From contig NZ_WWEN01000003.1 in the NCBI RefSeq assembly GCF_009857745.1, forward strand, positions 62,001 to 126,000: a stretch of 64,000 nucleotides of DNA, given 5' to 3'. A model generated the notes under the pieces. The model ran no database searches, had not been told where the DNA came from, and was given only the letters and a program-made list of their open reading frames with translations. Numbering within the stretch: position 1 is the first letter of the stretch; the number at the start of each line of letters is the position of its first letter. Position numbers and translations under genes: made by a program. Source of the stretch: Thalassovita mangrovi (GTDB lineage Bacteria; Pseudomonadota; Alphaproteobacteria; Rhodobacterales; Rhodobacteraceae). This document shows, piece after piece, positions 45,059-53,963 of the stretch.

Positions 45059-45760
45059 CTAGCCGGTCACGAAGGGCAGCGGTTTGCCCAGCTCGATCTC
45101 TTCCGGCGAAATCCGGCAATCGAAGGCCAGAACCTCGACCCCCGCCGCGCGCGCCTGCGCCAGCCCCGCCGCATAGGCCGGGTCGATATCGCCCGCGATC
45201 CCCACGCGGTCGCAATCGGTGCGCTGCACCAGGTACAGCATCACCGCCCGGTCGCCCGCCTGCGCCACCGCCGACAGCTCGCCCAGGTGCTTCAGTCCGC
45301 GCGCGGTTACGCTGTCGGGGAATTCGGCAAATCCCGGCTGGCGCGACAGCGTTACCGATTTCACCTCGACAAAGGCGCGCCTGTCGCCATCCGACAGCAG
45401 GAAATCGATGCGGCTGTTTTCACCGTATTTCACCTCCGGTCGAACCTCCGGATATTCCAATCCCGGCACCTCGCCCGCCATCAGCGCCGCCTTCAGCGCC
45501 CGGTTCGGCACCGAGGTGTCGACGCCGGTGAAATCGCCGCCGTCGTGTTCCACCAAACGCCAGCCGAATTTCAGCTTCTTCTTGGGATCGTCATTCGGTT
45601 CCAGCCAGATCCGCATCCCCGGGTCTGCCAGCCCCATCATGCTGCCGGGATTGGCGCAATGGGCGGTGATTTCGCGGCCGTCCTCAAGCCGGGCATCGGC
45701 CAGGAACCGCTTGTAGCGGCGGATCAGCACTGCGGGCACAAGAGGGGTTTGAAAGCGCAT
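45059..45760 (-). CDS. sfsA: SfsA-family protein
   Basis: A 233-aa protein with the SfsA blocks KRFLADARLEDGREITAHCA followed by NPGSMMGL, GENSRIDFLLSDG (a PD-ExK-like metal motif), FVEVKSVTL and FPDSVTARGLKHLGEL. SfsA was named for sugar-fermentation stimulation but is probably a nucleic-acid-binding nuclease-fold protein. It is divergent from the CinA-N gene. Confidence 0.95.
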   Translation of the reverse strand: MRFQTPLVPAVLIRRYKRFLADARLEDGREITAHCANPGSMMGLADPGMRIWLEPNDDPKKKLKFGWRLVEHDGGDFTGVDTSVPNRALKAALMAGEVPGLEYPEVRPEVKYGENSRIDFLLSDGDRRAFVEVKSVTLSRQPGFAEFPDSVTARGLKHLGELSAVAQAGDRAVMLYLVQRTDCDRVGIAGDIDPAYAAGLAQARAAGVEVLAFDCRISPEEIELGKPLPFVTG

Positions 45761-45806
45761 GTCCCGCGCCTATACCGGGAGCTGAGTTTTCGCAAGGAAG
45801 GGCGAC

Positions 45807-46529
45807 ATGACCAACCCAACCGCCGCCATGCTGGTGATCGGCGATGAAATCCTGTCGGGGCGCACCCGCGACAGCAACATGCACCACCTCGCGACCGAGC
45901 TGACCAAGCACGGCATCACCCTGGCCGAGGCGCGTTTCGTCGCCGACGACGCCGATGCCATCGTCGCGGCGGTGCAGGCGCTGTCGCAGGCGCATGATCA
46001 TGTCTTCACCTCGGGCGGGATCGGGCCGACCCATGACGACATCACCGCCGATTCAATCGCGGCGGCCTTCGACACACCGATCGACGTACGCGACGACGCC
46101 CGCGCGCTGCTGGCGGATTATTATCAACGCAGCGGGACGGAACTGAACGACGCTCGCCTGCGCATGGCCCGCATCCCCGAAGGCGCTGCGCTGATCGACA
46201 ACCCGATTTCCGTGGCGCCCGGTTTCACCATCGAAAACGTCCATGTGATGGCGGGCGTGCCCACGATCTTCGAGGCGATGGTGGCCAGCGTGTTGCCGAC
46301 CCTGACCGGGGGCGATCCGCTGCTTTCGCAAAGCCTGCGGGTCGAACGCGGCGAAGGCGAAATCGCCGAACCGCTGGGCAAGCTCGCCGGGGAATTCCCC
46401 GACCTGTCCTTCGGGTCCTACCCGTTCAATCAGAACGGCATCTACGGCACCAATATCGTGGTGCGCGGCCAGGACGGCGCGCGGGTCGACGCGGCGATGA
46501 CCGCGCTTGCCAAAATGGTGACCGCATGA
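45807..46529 (+). CDS. CinA N-terminal (MoCF-biosynthesis fold) protein
   Basis: A 240-aa protein with MLVIGDEILSGRTRDSN and FTSGGIGPTHDDIT, the MoaB/Mog-like fold shared with CinA N-termini. The C-terminal nicotinamide-nucleotide deamidase domain of full CinA is absent. It begins a chain of four genes joined by short overlaps; its stop overlaps the next ATG (ATGA). Confidence 0.9.
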   Translation: MTNPTAAMLVIGDEILSGRTRDSNMHHLATELTKHGITLAEARFVADDADAIVAAVQALSQAHDHVFTSGGIGPTHDDITADSIAAAFDTPIDVRDDARALLADYYQRSGTELNDARLRMARIPEGAALIDNPISVAPGFTIENVHVMAGVPTIFEAMVASVLPTLTGGDPLLSQSLRVERGEGEIAEPLGKLAGEFPDLSFGSYPFNQNGIYGTNIVVRGQDGARVDAAMTALAKMVTA

Positions 46530-47260
46530 CGACGCCCACAATCGAACAACTCTATGACGTGATCGACGCCACCTGGCCCGCCGCCTCGACCCGCGAAATG
46601 GGGCCGTGGCTGATCCGCGAAGGCCAGGGCGGTGGCCAACGGGTATCCGCCGCCAGCGCGAGGCGCCCGGTCACGGGCGACGAGATCGCCCAGGCCGAAA
46701 AGGCGATGCAGGATCTCGGCCAGCCGCGCCTGTTCCAGATCCGCGAAGAGCAGCATCAACTGGACGCGATGCTGGTCGAACGCGGCTACGTGGAGGTCGA
46801 CCCGGTGAATTTCTGGATCGCCCCGGTGGGCGACATCGCCACCGAATTCCCGCCCCCCGTCACCGCCTTCACGGTCTGGGAACCGCTGGCGATCCAGATC
46901 GATATCTGGGCCGCGGGCGGCATCGGGCCGGGCCGCATCGCGGTGATGAACCGCGCCGCAGACCCCAAGACCTCGCTCTTGGGTCGTCTGAACGACAGCC
47001 CCGCCGGCACCGCCTTCGTCGGCATCCATGACGGCATCGCCATGCTGCACGCGCTCGAAGTGCTGCCGCATCAGCGCAAACAGGGCATGGCGCGCTGGTT
47101 CATGCGGCTTGCCGCCTTCTGGGCGCGCGATAACGGCGCCAAGTATCTTTCCGTCGTCTGCACACAAGAAAACGCGGCAGCCAACGCGCTATACCGGTCC
47201 CTGGGAATGTCCCTCGCCGGGCAATACCATTACCGCAGACATGAGGAGGACCTGTCATGA
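46526..47260 (+). CDS. GNAT-family N-acetyltransferase, two-lobed
   Basis: A 244-aa protein whose C-terminal half has the acetyl-CoA motif VLPHQRKQGMARWFMRLAAF and NAAANALYRSLGMSLAGQYH. The N-terminal half looks like a second, diverged GNAT-type lobe. The substrate is unknown. It overlaps both neighbours by 4 bp. Confidence 0.85.
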   Translation: MTTPTIEQLYDVIDATWPAASTREMGPWLIREGQGGGQRVSAASARRPVTGDEIAQAEKAMQDLGQPRLFQIREEQHQLDAMLVERGYVEVDPVNFWIAPVGDIATEFPPPVTAFTVWEPLAIQIDIWAAGGIGPGRIAVMNRAADPKTSLLGRLNDSPAGTAFVGIHDGIAMLHALEVLPHQRKQGMARWFMRLAAFWARDNGAKYLSVVCTQENAAANALYRSLGMSLAGQYHYRRHEEDLS

Positions 47261-47829
47261 GTAAGAAAACCGCGATCACCGCCCTGAACCTGCAGCCCGT
47301 CGATCCGCTGCCCGAAAAGACACAGAAATATTTCGACATCTGCGAGGAAAAGCTGGGGCTGGTGCCCAACGTGCTGATGGCGCATGCCTTCGACGTCGAC
47401 AAGCTGAACGCCTTTTCGGGGCTCTATAACAACGTGATGCTGGCCGAGAGCGGCCTTTCCAAGCTGGAACGCGAAATGATCGCGGTGGTGGTGAGTTCGG
47501 AAAACAAGTGCTTCTACTGCCTGACCGCCCATGGCGCTGCAGTGCGCGAACTGTCGGGCGACCCGATGCTGGGCGAAATGCTGGTGATGAATTACCGGGT
47601 GGCCGACCTGCCGCCGCGGCAGAAGGCGATGCTGGATTTCGCCGTGCTGCTGACCAACGCCCCGGCCACGATCGAGGAAGAAGACCGCCAGGCGCTGCGC
47701 GATGTGGGTTTCAGCGATCGCGATATCTTCGACATCGCCAACACGGTGGGGTTCTACAACATGTCCAACCGCGTCGCCGCCGCCATCGACATGCGCCCCA
47801 ACGACGAATACCACGCCAGCCACCGTTGA
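47257..47829 (+). CDS. AhpD-like / carboxymuconolactone-decarboxylase-family peroxidase-related protein
   Basis: A 190-aa helical protein with the redox pair in ENKCFYCLTAHGAAV (CxxC plus His), the AhpD-like signature, and DIFDIANTVGFYNMSNRVAA typical of peroxidase-related enzymes. It probably handles peroxides with a thiol donor. It is coupled by ATGA to the GNAT gene; its stop overlaps the OmpA-like start by one base. Confidence 0.9.
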   Translation: MSKKTAITALNLQPVDPLPEKTQKYFDICEEKLGLVPNVLMAHAFDVDKLNAFSGLYNNVMLAESGLSKLEREMIAVVVSSENKCFYCLTAHGAAVRELSGDPMLGEMLVMNYRVADLPPRQKAMLDFAVLLTNAPATIEEEDRQALRDVGFSDRDIFDIANTVGFYNMSNRVAAAIDMRPNDEYHASHR

Positions 47830-48770
47830 TGCGCGGCATTGCCCTCATAAGCCTGGCTTTTGGCCTGGGCCTTTGCGCCCCGGCCGGGGCATTGGAACTG
47901 ACCCTTCCCGCCGCCGCCACCGCACTGAGCGATGAACGCGTGGCGATGGACAGCTACGATCTGCCGACCGGCCCCTATGCCGATGGGCAAATGCCGAAGG
48001 AAAGCTTCGAGGGCCATGTCACCCGGCAAAGCTGGCGGGTGGCGGCGCAGGGGCTGACCTCGCTGCAGCTGCTGGCGCCGCTGCGCGAACAGCTGCAGGA
48101 CGCCGGTTACGACATCGTGTTCGAATGCGACACGCTGGATTGCGGCGGCTTCGATTTCCGGTTCGAGACCGAAGTGCTGCCGGCCCCCGCGATGCATGTC
48201 GACCTCAGCGATTTCCGCTTCCTGTCGGCGCAGAACGGGCCCGACGATCATCTTGGCCTGCTGGTCAGCCGCAGCGCCAATGCCGGGTTCATCCAGCTGA
48301 TCCGGGTGACCAAGGACGCGCAGGCGCTGCCGGTGAAACCCTCCACTGGTGCGGTGCTGCCGGGGATCGCCGAAACGCCCCGCCCCCTGCCCTCCGACCC
48401 CGTCGGCGTGCTGGTCGCGCAGGGTCATGTGGTGCTGGGCGATCTGACGTTCGAAACCGGCTCCGCCTCGCTGGGCGAGGGGCCTTATGCCTCGCTCGAC
48501 GCGCTGGCGGAATTCCTGCTGGATGATCCCTCGCGGCGCATCGCGCTGGTCGGCCATACCGATGCGGTCGGCGCGCTGGACAACAATATCGCTTTGTCGA
48601 AACGCCGCGCGGCGTCGGTGCTGGAACGGCTGGCGGCGCGCTACGGTGTGCCGCGCGGACAGATGAGTGCCGAAGGCATGGGCTATCTGGCCCCCATCGC
48701 GCCGAACCAGACCCCCGAGGGCCGCGAAACCAACCGCCGGGTCGAGGCGGTTTTGCTCAACACCGACTAA
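47829..48770 (+). CDS. exported OmpA-like domain protein
   Basis: A 313-aa protein with a signal peptide (residues 1-21, ending AGA-LEL), an N-terminal domain of about 200 residues with a disulfide candidate (FECDTLDCGGFDFRF), and a C-terminal OmpA domain (LVGHTDAVGALDNNIALSKR, then ERETNRRVEA-type end, here GRETNRRVEAVLL). It anchors the envelope to peptidoglycan. It is last of the four-gene chain. Confidence 0.9.
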   Translation: MRGIALISLAFGLGLCAPAGALELTLPAAATALSDERVAMDSYDLPTGPYADGQMPKESFEGHVTRQSWRVAAQGLTSLQLLAPLREQLQDAGYDIVFECDTLDCGGFDFRFETEVLPAPAMHVDLSDFRFLSAQNGPDDHLGLLVSRSANAGFIQLIRVTKDAQALPVKPSTGAVLPGIAETPRPLPSDPVGVLVAQGHVVLGDLTFETGSASLGEGPYASLDALAEFLLDDPSRRIALVGHTDAVGALDNNIALSKRRAASVLERLAARYGVPRGQMSAEGMGYLAPIAPNQTPEGRETNRRVEAVLLNTD

Positions 48771-48777
48771 CCCGGCG

Positions 48778-50043
48778 TCAGCCGTCCCCCCGGATCAAGA
48801 TCGCCCGGAAATCGTTGACATTGGTTCCCGTCGGCCCCGGCTCGAACAAGCCGCCAACCGCCGCGAAGGCGCTGTAGGCGTCGTTCTCCGCCAGCGCCCC
48901 TGCCGGATCCACCCCGGCCAATCGCATCGCCCGCGCGGTGCCGCCATCGGCGAAGGCGCCCGCATTGTCCTCGGACCCGTCGATCCCGTCGGTATCGGCG
49001 GCCAGCGCGGTCACGCCATCCACCCCGTCGATTTCCAGCGCCAGCGACAGCAGGAATTCGCTGTTGCGCCCGCCCCTGCCCTGGCCGCGCAGGGTCACCG
49101 TGGTTTCGCCCCCCGACAGCAGCACGACGGGCGGCGCGAAGGGCCGCCCCTTCGCCGCCACTTCGCGGGCGATGGCGGCATGGACCTTGGCCACTTCGCG
49201 CGCCTCGCCCTCCACTGCGTCCGACAGGATCGCGGCGGGGATGCCCTCGGCCTCGGCCAAAGCCGCCGCCGCCTCCAGCGACTTGGCGGCGGAGGCCACG
49301 ACATGAACCTCGTTGCGGGCGAAGCGGGGATCGTCGGGGCTCGGCGCGTCCTCGGGCGCGGTATCGAGGAACTCGGTCACCCGCTCGGGCAATTCGATGC
49401 CGTAATCGCGGATCGCGGCCCAAGCCTCGGCCCGGCCCACGGCATCGGGCACGGTCGGCCCGCTGGCCACCTGCGCGGGATCGTCGCCGGGCACGTCCGA
49501 CACGATCAGCGACACCACCTTAGCCGGGTACGCCGCCGCCGCCAGCCGACCGCCCTTGACCCGGCTCACCTGCTTGCGGATGGCATTCATCGCCCCGATC
49601 GGCGCGCCGCTGGCCAGCAGCGCCCGGTTCAGCGCCACCTCGTCATCGAAGGTCAGCCCCTCGGCGGGCCCGGCCAGCAGCGCCGATCCGCCGCCGCAGA
49701 CCAGCGCCACGACCAGATCGTCCTCGCCCAACCCCTCGACAGCCGCGAAAAGCGCCTCCGACGCGGCAAGCCCGGCGTCATCCGGCACCGGGTGGGCGGC
49801 CTCCAGAACCTTCACATGCCGGGTATCGCAGGAATAGCCATAGCGGGTCACCACCACCCCTTCGACCGGGTCGCCCCACAAGTCCTCGAACGCCGCGGCA
49901 AGCTGCGCCGCCCCCTTGCCCGCGCCGATCACCACCACGCGCCCCTTGGGCCGTTCCGGCAGATGCGCGCGCAACGCCTCTTTCGGGTCCGCCGCCCGGA
50001 TCGCCGCGCCGAACAACCGCGTCAGGACCGCCCGTTCATCCAT
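48778..50043 (-). CDS. glycerate 2-kinase / MOFRL-family (hydroxypyruvate-reductase-annotated) protein
   Basis: A 421-aa protein of the GckA/TtuD family: VVIGAGKGAAQLAAAFEDLW, VCGGGSALLAGPAEG, SDVPGDDPAQVASGPT and a C-terminal MOFRL domain with GRGGRNSEF and DTDGIDGSEDNAGAFAD. It phosphorylates glycerate, probably to 2-phosphoglycerate, feeding the pathway of gpmI; some members were misnamed hydroxypyruvate reductases. ATG 50043 follows AGGGAGA. Confidence 0.9.
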   Translation of the reverse strand: MDERAVLTRLFGAAIRAADPKEALRAHLPERPKGRVVVIGAGKGAAQLAAAFEDLWGDPVEGVVVTRYGYSCDTRHVKVLEAAHPVPDDAGLAASEALFAAVEGLGEDDLVVALVCGGGSALLAGPAEGLTFDDEVALNRALLASGAPIGAMNAIRKQVSRVKGGRLAAAAYPAKVVSLIVSDVPGDDPAQVASGPTVPDAVGRAEAWAAIRDYGIELPERVTEFLDTAPEDAPSPDDPRFARNEVHVVASAAKSLEAAAALAEAEGIPAAILSDAVEGEAREVAKVHAAIAREVAAKGRPFAPPVVLLSGGETTVTLRGQGRGGRNSEFLLSLALEIDGVDGVTALAADTDGIDGSEDNAGAFADGGTARAMRLAGVDPAGALAENDAYSAFAAVGGLFEPGPTGTNVNDFRAILIRGDG

Positions 50044-50103
50044 TCCAATCTCCCTCTTTGCCCGCCAGCCTAGGCAGCGGGTCCCGGAATGAAAAGCGCC
50101 CCG

Positions 50104-50145
50104 CTTTCTTCTTGGCCCAAATACTCCCGCCGGAGGCGCAGCTTT
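50104..50145. repeat. copy of the dispersed intergenic repeat
   Basis: CTTTCTTCTTGGCCCAAATA then CTCCCGCCGGAGG and GCGCAGC. It is a short copy in the spacer between the glycerate kinase and tpa genes, just left of the TauR-like boxes. Confidence 0.75.
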
Positions 50146-50162
50146 CCGCAGGCGTCCCATTT

Positions 50163-50195
50163 CTGGACCTAAAAGACCTCGCCAACTGGCGCTAT
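50163..50195 (+). promoter_or_regulatory. TauR-like direct repeats upstream of tpa
   Basis: CTGGACCTAA (50163-50172) matches in full the direct-repeat unit CTGGACYTAA that I recall for Rhodobacter capsulatus TauR. CTGGCGCTAT (50186-50195) follows after 23 nt in the same direction. A third half-match, TTGGACCTAT, lies on the minus strand at 50221-50230. tpa starts at 50286. Confidence 0.65.
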
Positions 50196-50285
50196 CCAAT
50201 CCCCCCGCTTCGCGTGTGAAATAGGTCCAAAGGCGCCAGGACGAATCCGTCCGCGTCCCCCTCATGACAGATGGAGTTCCCGATC

Positions 50286-51683
50286 ATGGACGGCAAATTC
50301 GAAAACGACATTCAGGCGGTGGTGGATGCCGACCGCGCCCATGTCTGGCACCACCTGGTGCAGCACAAACCCTTTGAAACCGGCGAACCGCGCATCATCG
50401 TCGAAGGCAAGGGGCTGAAGGTCTGGGACCAGAAGGGCAAGGAATATATCGACGCCGTGTCCGGTGCGGTCTGGACCGTCAACGTGGGCTATGGCCGTGA
50501 AAGCATCGCCGACGCGGTGCGCGACCAGCTGGTCAAGATGAACTATTTCGCCGGGGCCGCGGGCAACGTGCCGGGCGCCGAATTCGCCGAGCGGCTGATC
50601 GAGAAGATGCCGGGCATGACCCGGGTCTATTATTGCAACTCGGGGTCGGAAGCGAACGAGAAAGCCTTCAAGATGGTGCGCCAGATCGCGCATAAGAAAT
50701 ACGGCGGCGAGAAGCACAAGATCCTCTACCGCGACCGCGATTACCACGGCGGCACGCTGGCCGCGATGTCGGCGGGCGGGCAAGATGAACGCAACATGCA
50801 ATACGGCCCCTTCGCGCCCGGTTTCGTGCGCGTCCCCCATTGCATGGAATACCGCAAGGAAGAACTGGGTCTTGGGCACCTGTCGGGCCGCGAATTCGGC
50901 ATCGCCGCAGCCAACCTGATCGAGGACGTGATCCTGCGCGAAGGCCCCGAAACCGTCGGCGCGCTGTGCCTGGAACCGGTGACGGCGGGCGGCGGCGTGA
51001 TCACCCCGCCGGAAGGATACTGGGAGCGAGTGCAGGAGATCTGCAAGCAATACGATATCCTGCTGCATATCGACGAAGTGGTCTGCGGCATCGGCCGCAC
51101 CGGCACCGAATGGTTCGGCTATCAGCATTACGGCATCAAACCCGACTTCGTCACAATGGCGAAGGGCGTGGCCTCGGGCTATGCCGCGATCGCCTGCTGC
51201 GTGACCTCCGAGGCGGTGTTCGACCTGTTCAAGTCCGATCCGTCGGACAAGATGGACCATTTCCGCGACATCTCGACCTTCGGCGGCTGCACCGCGGGCC
51301 CGGCGGCGGCGCTGGAAAACATGCGCATCATCGAGGATGAGAACCTGCTGGAAAACTGCACCGCGATGGGCGAGCGTTTCATGTCCAACCTGCAGGCGCT
51401 GATGGACAAGCACGCCGTCATCGGCGACGTGCGCGGCAAGGGGCTGTTCCTGGGCGCCGAACTGGTCAAGGATCGCGAAACCAAAGAACCGGTGTCCGAG
51501 GCGGATGTCGGGGCCGTGGTCGTCGAATGCGGCGCCCTGGGCGTGATCATCGGCGCGTCGAACCGGTCGATCCCGGAACGCAACAACGTGCTGTGCTTCT
51601 CGCCCGCGCTGATCGTGACCGCGCAGGAGGTGGACGCGATCACCGACGCGGTGGACAAGGCGCTGACCAAGGTGTTCGGCTGA
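50286..51683 (+). CDS. tpa: taurine:pyruvate aminotransferase
   Basis: A 465-aa class III PLP aminotransferase. The PLP Lys is in DFVTMAKGVASGYAAIA, and VYYCNSGSEANEKAFKM and LLHIDEVVCGIGRTG are class signatures. The N-terminus DRAHVWHHLVQHKPFETGEP and GAVWTVNVGYGRESIADAV resemble Tpa, which moves the amino group of taurine to pyruvate, giving sulfoacetaldehyde. TauR-like boxes support this. The next enzyme (Xsc) and the tau transporter are not in the window. Other omega-aminotransferases cannot be excluded. Confidence 0.75.
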   Translation: MDGKFENDIQAVVDADRAHVWHHLVQHKPFETGEPRIIVEGKGLKVWDQKGKEYIDAVSGAVWTVNVGYGRESIADAVRDQLVKMNYFAGAAGNVPGAEFAERLIEKMPGMTRVYYCNSGSEANEKAFKMVRQIAHKKYGGEKHKILYRDRDYHGGTLAAMSAGGQDERNMQYGPFAPGFVRVPHCMEYRKEELGLGHLSGREFGIAAANLIEDVILREGPETVGALCLEPVTAGGGVITPPEGYWERVQEICKQYDILLHIDEVVCGIGRTGTEWFGYQHYGIKPDFVTMAKGVASGYAAIACCVTSEAVFDLFKSDPSDKMDHFRDISTFGGCTAGPAAALENMRIIEDENLLENCTAMGERFMSNLQALMDKHAVIGDVRGKGLFLGAELVKDRETKEPVSEADVGAVVVECGALGVIIGASNRSIPERNNVLCFSPALIVTAQEVDAITDAVDKALTKVFG

Positions 51684-51694
51684 AAGCGGGGATG

Positions 51695-51772
51695 AGGGGC
51701 GCTGCCCCTCTGCGTTGAAAATTGACAAATTTTCAACGCATTCACCCCGGGATATTTTTTAAACAGAAGAAG
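51695..51772. repeat. copy of the dispersed intergenic repeat with 13-bp hairpin
   Basis: GGGGCGCTGCCCC, then a perfect stem TGCGTTGAAAATT/AATTTTCAACGCA (51711-51723 and 51728-51740), then CACCCCGGGATATTTTTTAA and AGAAGAAG. It lies between tpa and the HupE gene and may act as the tpa terminator. Confidence 0.8.
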
Positions 51773-51928
51773 GGCGGGCCGGTTCTTTTCGGTCTGCCCT
51801 TTCTTTGTTCAAATGCATCGAAAAGTGGCGCTGCGCCTGCTTTTCCCTTGTGGCGAATGCCGCCCCATGGTTGTTTCCGCCCAGGCATGACCCATACTGG
51901 GATGCCGGTTGACCAAATGAGGGACCCA

Positions 51929-52489
51929 ATGAAACGACTGATCTTTATTCCTGCCGTCCTGGCCGCGACGCCCGCGCTGGCGCATCTCGATCCCGACACC
52001 CACGGATCGGTGGCCGCCGGCCTGTCGCATCCGCTGTTCGGGCTGGACCATATCCTGGCCATGGTCGTCGTCGGCCTGTGGGCGGCGCAGATCGGCGGCC
52101 GCGCGATCTGGGCGGTTCCGGCCAGCTTTGTCGGCGTGATGATTGTCGGTTTCGGACTGGCCCTCGCCGGCCTGCCGCTGCCGATGGTGGAACCGATGAT
52201 CCTGGCCTCTTCGGTGGCGCTTGGGCTGCTGGTCACCATGGCGGTGCGGCCCGACCCGAAGATCGCGGCGGTGGTTGTCGGCCTGTTCGCGCTGTTTCAC
52301 GGCCATGCCCATGGCGGCGAGCTCGGCTCGGCCGAGGCGGCGACCTTCGGGCTGGGCTTTGCCGTTGCCACGGCGGCGCTGCACGGTATCGGCGCCGGGG
52401 TCGGCCTGCTGCTGAAAGGCCAGCAAAAGGCGCTGCGCATCCTGGGCGGCGGCACCGCCCTGGCCGGGCTGCTGATCGCCTTCGCCTGA
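51929..52489 (+). CDS. HupE/UreJ-family membrane protein
   Basis: A 186-aa protein with signal peptide/first helix (KRLIFIPAVLAATPALAH) and the metal-binding HupE motif HPLFGLDHILAM at about residues 34-45, with a second His-rich loop FHGHAHGGELG. Members import nickel or cobalt for hydrogenase or urease. No such enzymes are in the window. ATG 51929 follows GAGGGA. Confidence 0.92.
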   Translation: MKRLIFIPAVLAATPALAHLDPDTHGSVAAGLSHPLFGLDHILAMVVVGLWAAQIGGRAIWAVPASFVGVMIVGFGLALAGLPLPMVEPMILASSVALGLLVTMAVRPDPKIAAVVVGLFALFHGHAHGGELGSAEAATFGLGFAVATAALHGIGAGVGLLLKGQQKALRILGGGTALAGLLIAFA

Positions 52490-52502
52490 TCGGAATACGG
52501 AA

Positions 52503-52524
52503 CGGGGCGCCCTGCAGCGCCCCG
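52503..52524. terminator. hairpin between convergent HupE and permease genes
   Basis: CGGGGCGC and GCGCCCCG form a perfect 8-bp stem around CCTGCA. No T-run is present; the position suggests termination. Confidence 0.5.
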
Positions 52525-52533
52525 ATCCAATCG

Positions 52534-53565
52534 TCATACCAGCTGGAACAGCACCCCGGCGATGATCGCGCCGCCGATGCCGAGCCCCAGATAGGCGGCG
52601 AAGACCCGCGGCTTCACCAGCGACCACACCGCCGCCATCGCCGGGATCGAGCTGACCGCCCCGGCGATCATGAAGGCCATCGCGGCCCCCGCCGTCATCC
52701 CCTGATCAATCAGCCCCGCCAGCAGCGGCGGCGCGACATAGGAATTCAGGTAGGCGGGCATGCCGACCAGCGCGGCGATGACGATCGGCAGCACCCCTTC
52801 GCCGCCCACCGCGCGGGCGATCAGGTCGGCGGGCACGTAGTCGACCAGCAGAGCCTCGAGCACATAGGCCAGCGCCAGCCATTTCAGCAGGAACAATCCG
52901 TTGGAGATGAATTCCTCGCGGAACCGCGCCCGGCGGTCGGTTTCCTGCCAGAAGCGCCAATGCGGTTTGCCATCGAGCTTCGGCCCGCTGCAGGAACAGC
53001 AGCCGGTGCTTTTGCGCGGCTTCAGCGGGTCGGCGAAGGCGCCCCGCCCGATCAGCCCCTTGACGACGAAACCGCCGAACAGGCCCAGGGCGACGGCGAA
53101 GACCGCCTTGCCGATGGCGAAATCCCAGCCCAGGGCACCTGCGGTGATCAGCAGGGTCGGCGGGTCGATCAGCGGCGAGCTGAGCCAGAAGGCCATCACG
53201 GCGGACAAGGGCGCGCCAAGCGCCAGCAGCCCGGCGATGAACGGGATCACCTCACAGGAACAGAACGGCGCCAGCCCGCCAAACAGGGCGGCCAGCAGGA
53301 TCATCCGCACCTCGCGCCCCTCGAAGGCGCGGGCGACCATGACCTCGGCCCCCGTCGCCTTGAGATAGGCCAGCAGCAGCACCGCGAAGAGGATGTATTG
53401 GCCGGTATGGGCCAAGGCCTTGGCGGCGAAGACGATCACCGTGCCTAGGTTGCCAGGATCGAGCACCGCCACCGCCAGCAGCAGGGCGACGATCACCGCC
53501 CAGGGCGTTTTCAGGACGTCGGCCCATTTCCAGTTCCGGCCGGGATTTTGTGTCAGATCAGCCAT
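52534..53565 (-). CDS. permease of the ArsP/YraQ (DUF318) family
   Basis: A 343-aa membrane protein with about eight helices. GGLAPFCSCEVIPFIAGLL carries the conserved CSC motif; a cytoplasmic loop has a second cysteine cluster (STGCCSCSGPK). ArsP members export organoarsenicals; others have unknown substrates. It overlaps the ArsR gene by 8 bp, so it is under its control. Confidence 0.88.
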   Translation of the reverse strand: MADLTQNPGRNWKWADVLKTPWAVIVALLLAVAVLDPGNLGTVIVFAAKALAHTGQYILFAVLLLAYLKATGAEVMVARAFEGREVRMILLAALFGGLAPFCSCEVIPFIAGLLALGAPLSAVMAFWLSSPLIDPPTLLITAGALGWDFAIGKAVFAVALGLFGGFVVKGLIGRGAFADPLKPRKSTGCCSCSGPKLDGKPHWRFWQETDRRARFREEFISNGLFLLKWLALAYVLEALLVDYVPADLIARAVGGEGVLPIVIAALVGMPAYLNSYVAPPLLAGLIDQGMTAGAAMAFMIAGAVSSIPAMAAVWSLVKPRVFAAYLGLGIGGAIIAGVLFQLV

Positions 53566-53869
53566 CGTTCGCCGCCTTTCCGTTCATGTCCGCGCAGCAT
53601 TCGCAGAGGATGAAATTCGCCAGTTCCTTCAATTCGTCGAACCGGGCGCGGTTGAAGGTGCTGCGCCCGATCTTCTGCTGTTCCACCAGCCCGCCGGCGG
53701 CGAGGAATTTCAGGTGATGCGCCAGGGTCGAGGGCGCGATTCCGGTGCGTTGCTGGATTTCACCGACGGTTAGGCCGGGTTCGCCCGCCCGCACCAGGAT
53801 GTTGAGCACTTGCAGCCGCGCCTCGGATCCCATGGCGGAAAATCCGTTGGCCGCTTCTTCCCAGTTCAT
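53558..53869 (-). CDS. ArsR-family metalloregulator
   Basis: A 103-aa winged-helix repressor: SEARLQVLNILVRAGEPGLT, HTH IQQRTGIAPSTLAHHLKFL. The C-terminus carries a cysteine cluster (ILCECCADMNG) that could bind arsenite or another thiophilic metal; the ELCVCDL site of classical ArsR helix 3 is absent. ATG 53869 follows GGAG. It is the first gene of an arsR-permease operon. Confidence 0.92.
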   Translation of the reverse strand: MNWEEAANGFSAMGSEARLQVLNILVRAGEPGLTVGEIQQRTGIAPSTLAHHLKFLAAGGLVEQQKIGRSTFNRARFDELKELANFILCECCADMNGKAANDG

Positions 53870-53893
53870 TGGCTTGGCTCCTCAATTGATTCG

Positions 53894-53917
53894 ATATAAC
53901 TAGTTTTATAGTTATAT
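53894..53917. promoter_or_regulatory. operator palindrome for the ArsR regulator
   Basis: ATATAACTA (53894-53902) and TAGTTATAT (53909-53917) are exact inverted repeats with a 6-nt spacer, 25 bases upstream of the arsR start in an AT-rich patch. It resembles ArsR-type sites and probably overlaps the -10 region. Confidence 0.75.
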
Positions 53918-53963
53918 TGGGCAGCCGGTCAAGCGGGGAGCCGAAAATGACGCCAGCGCAGTC

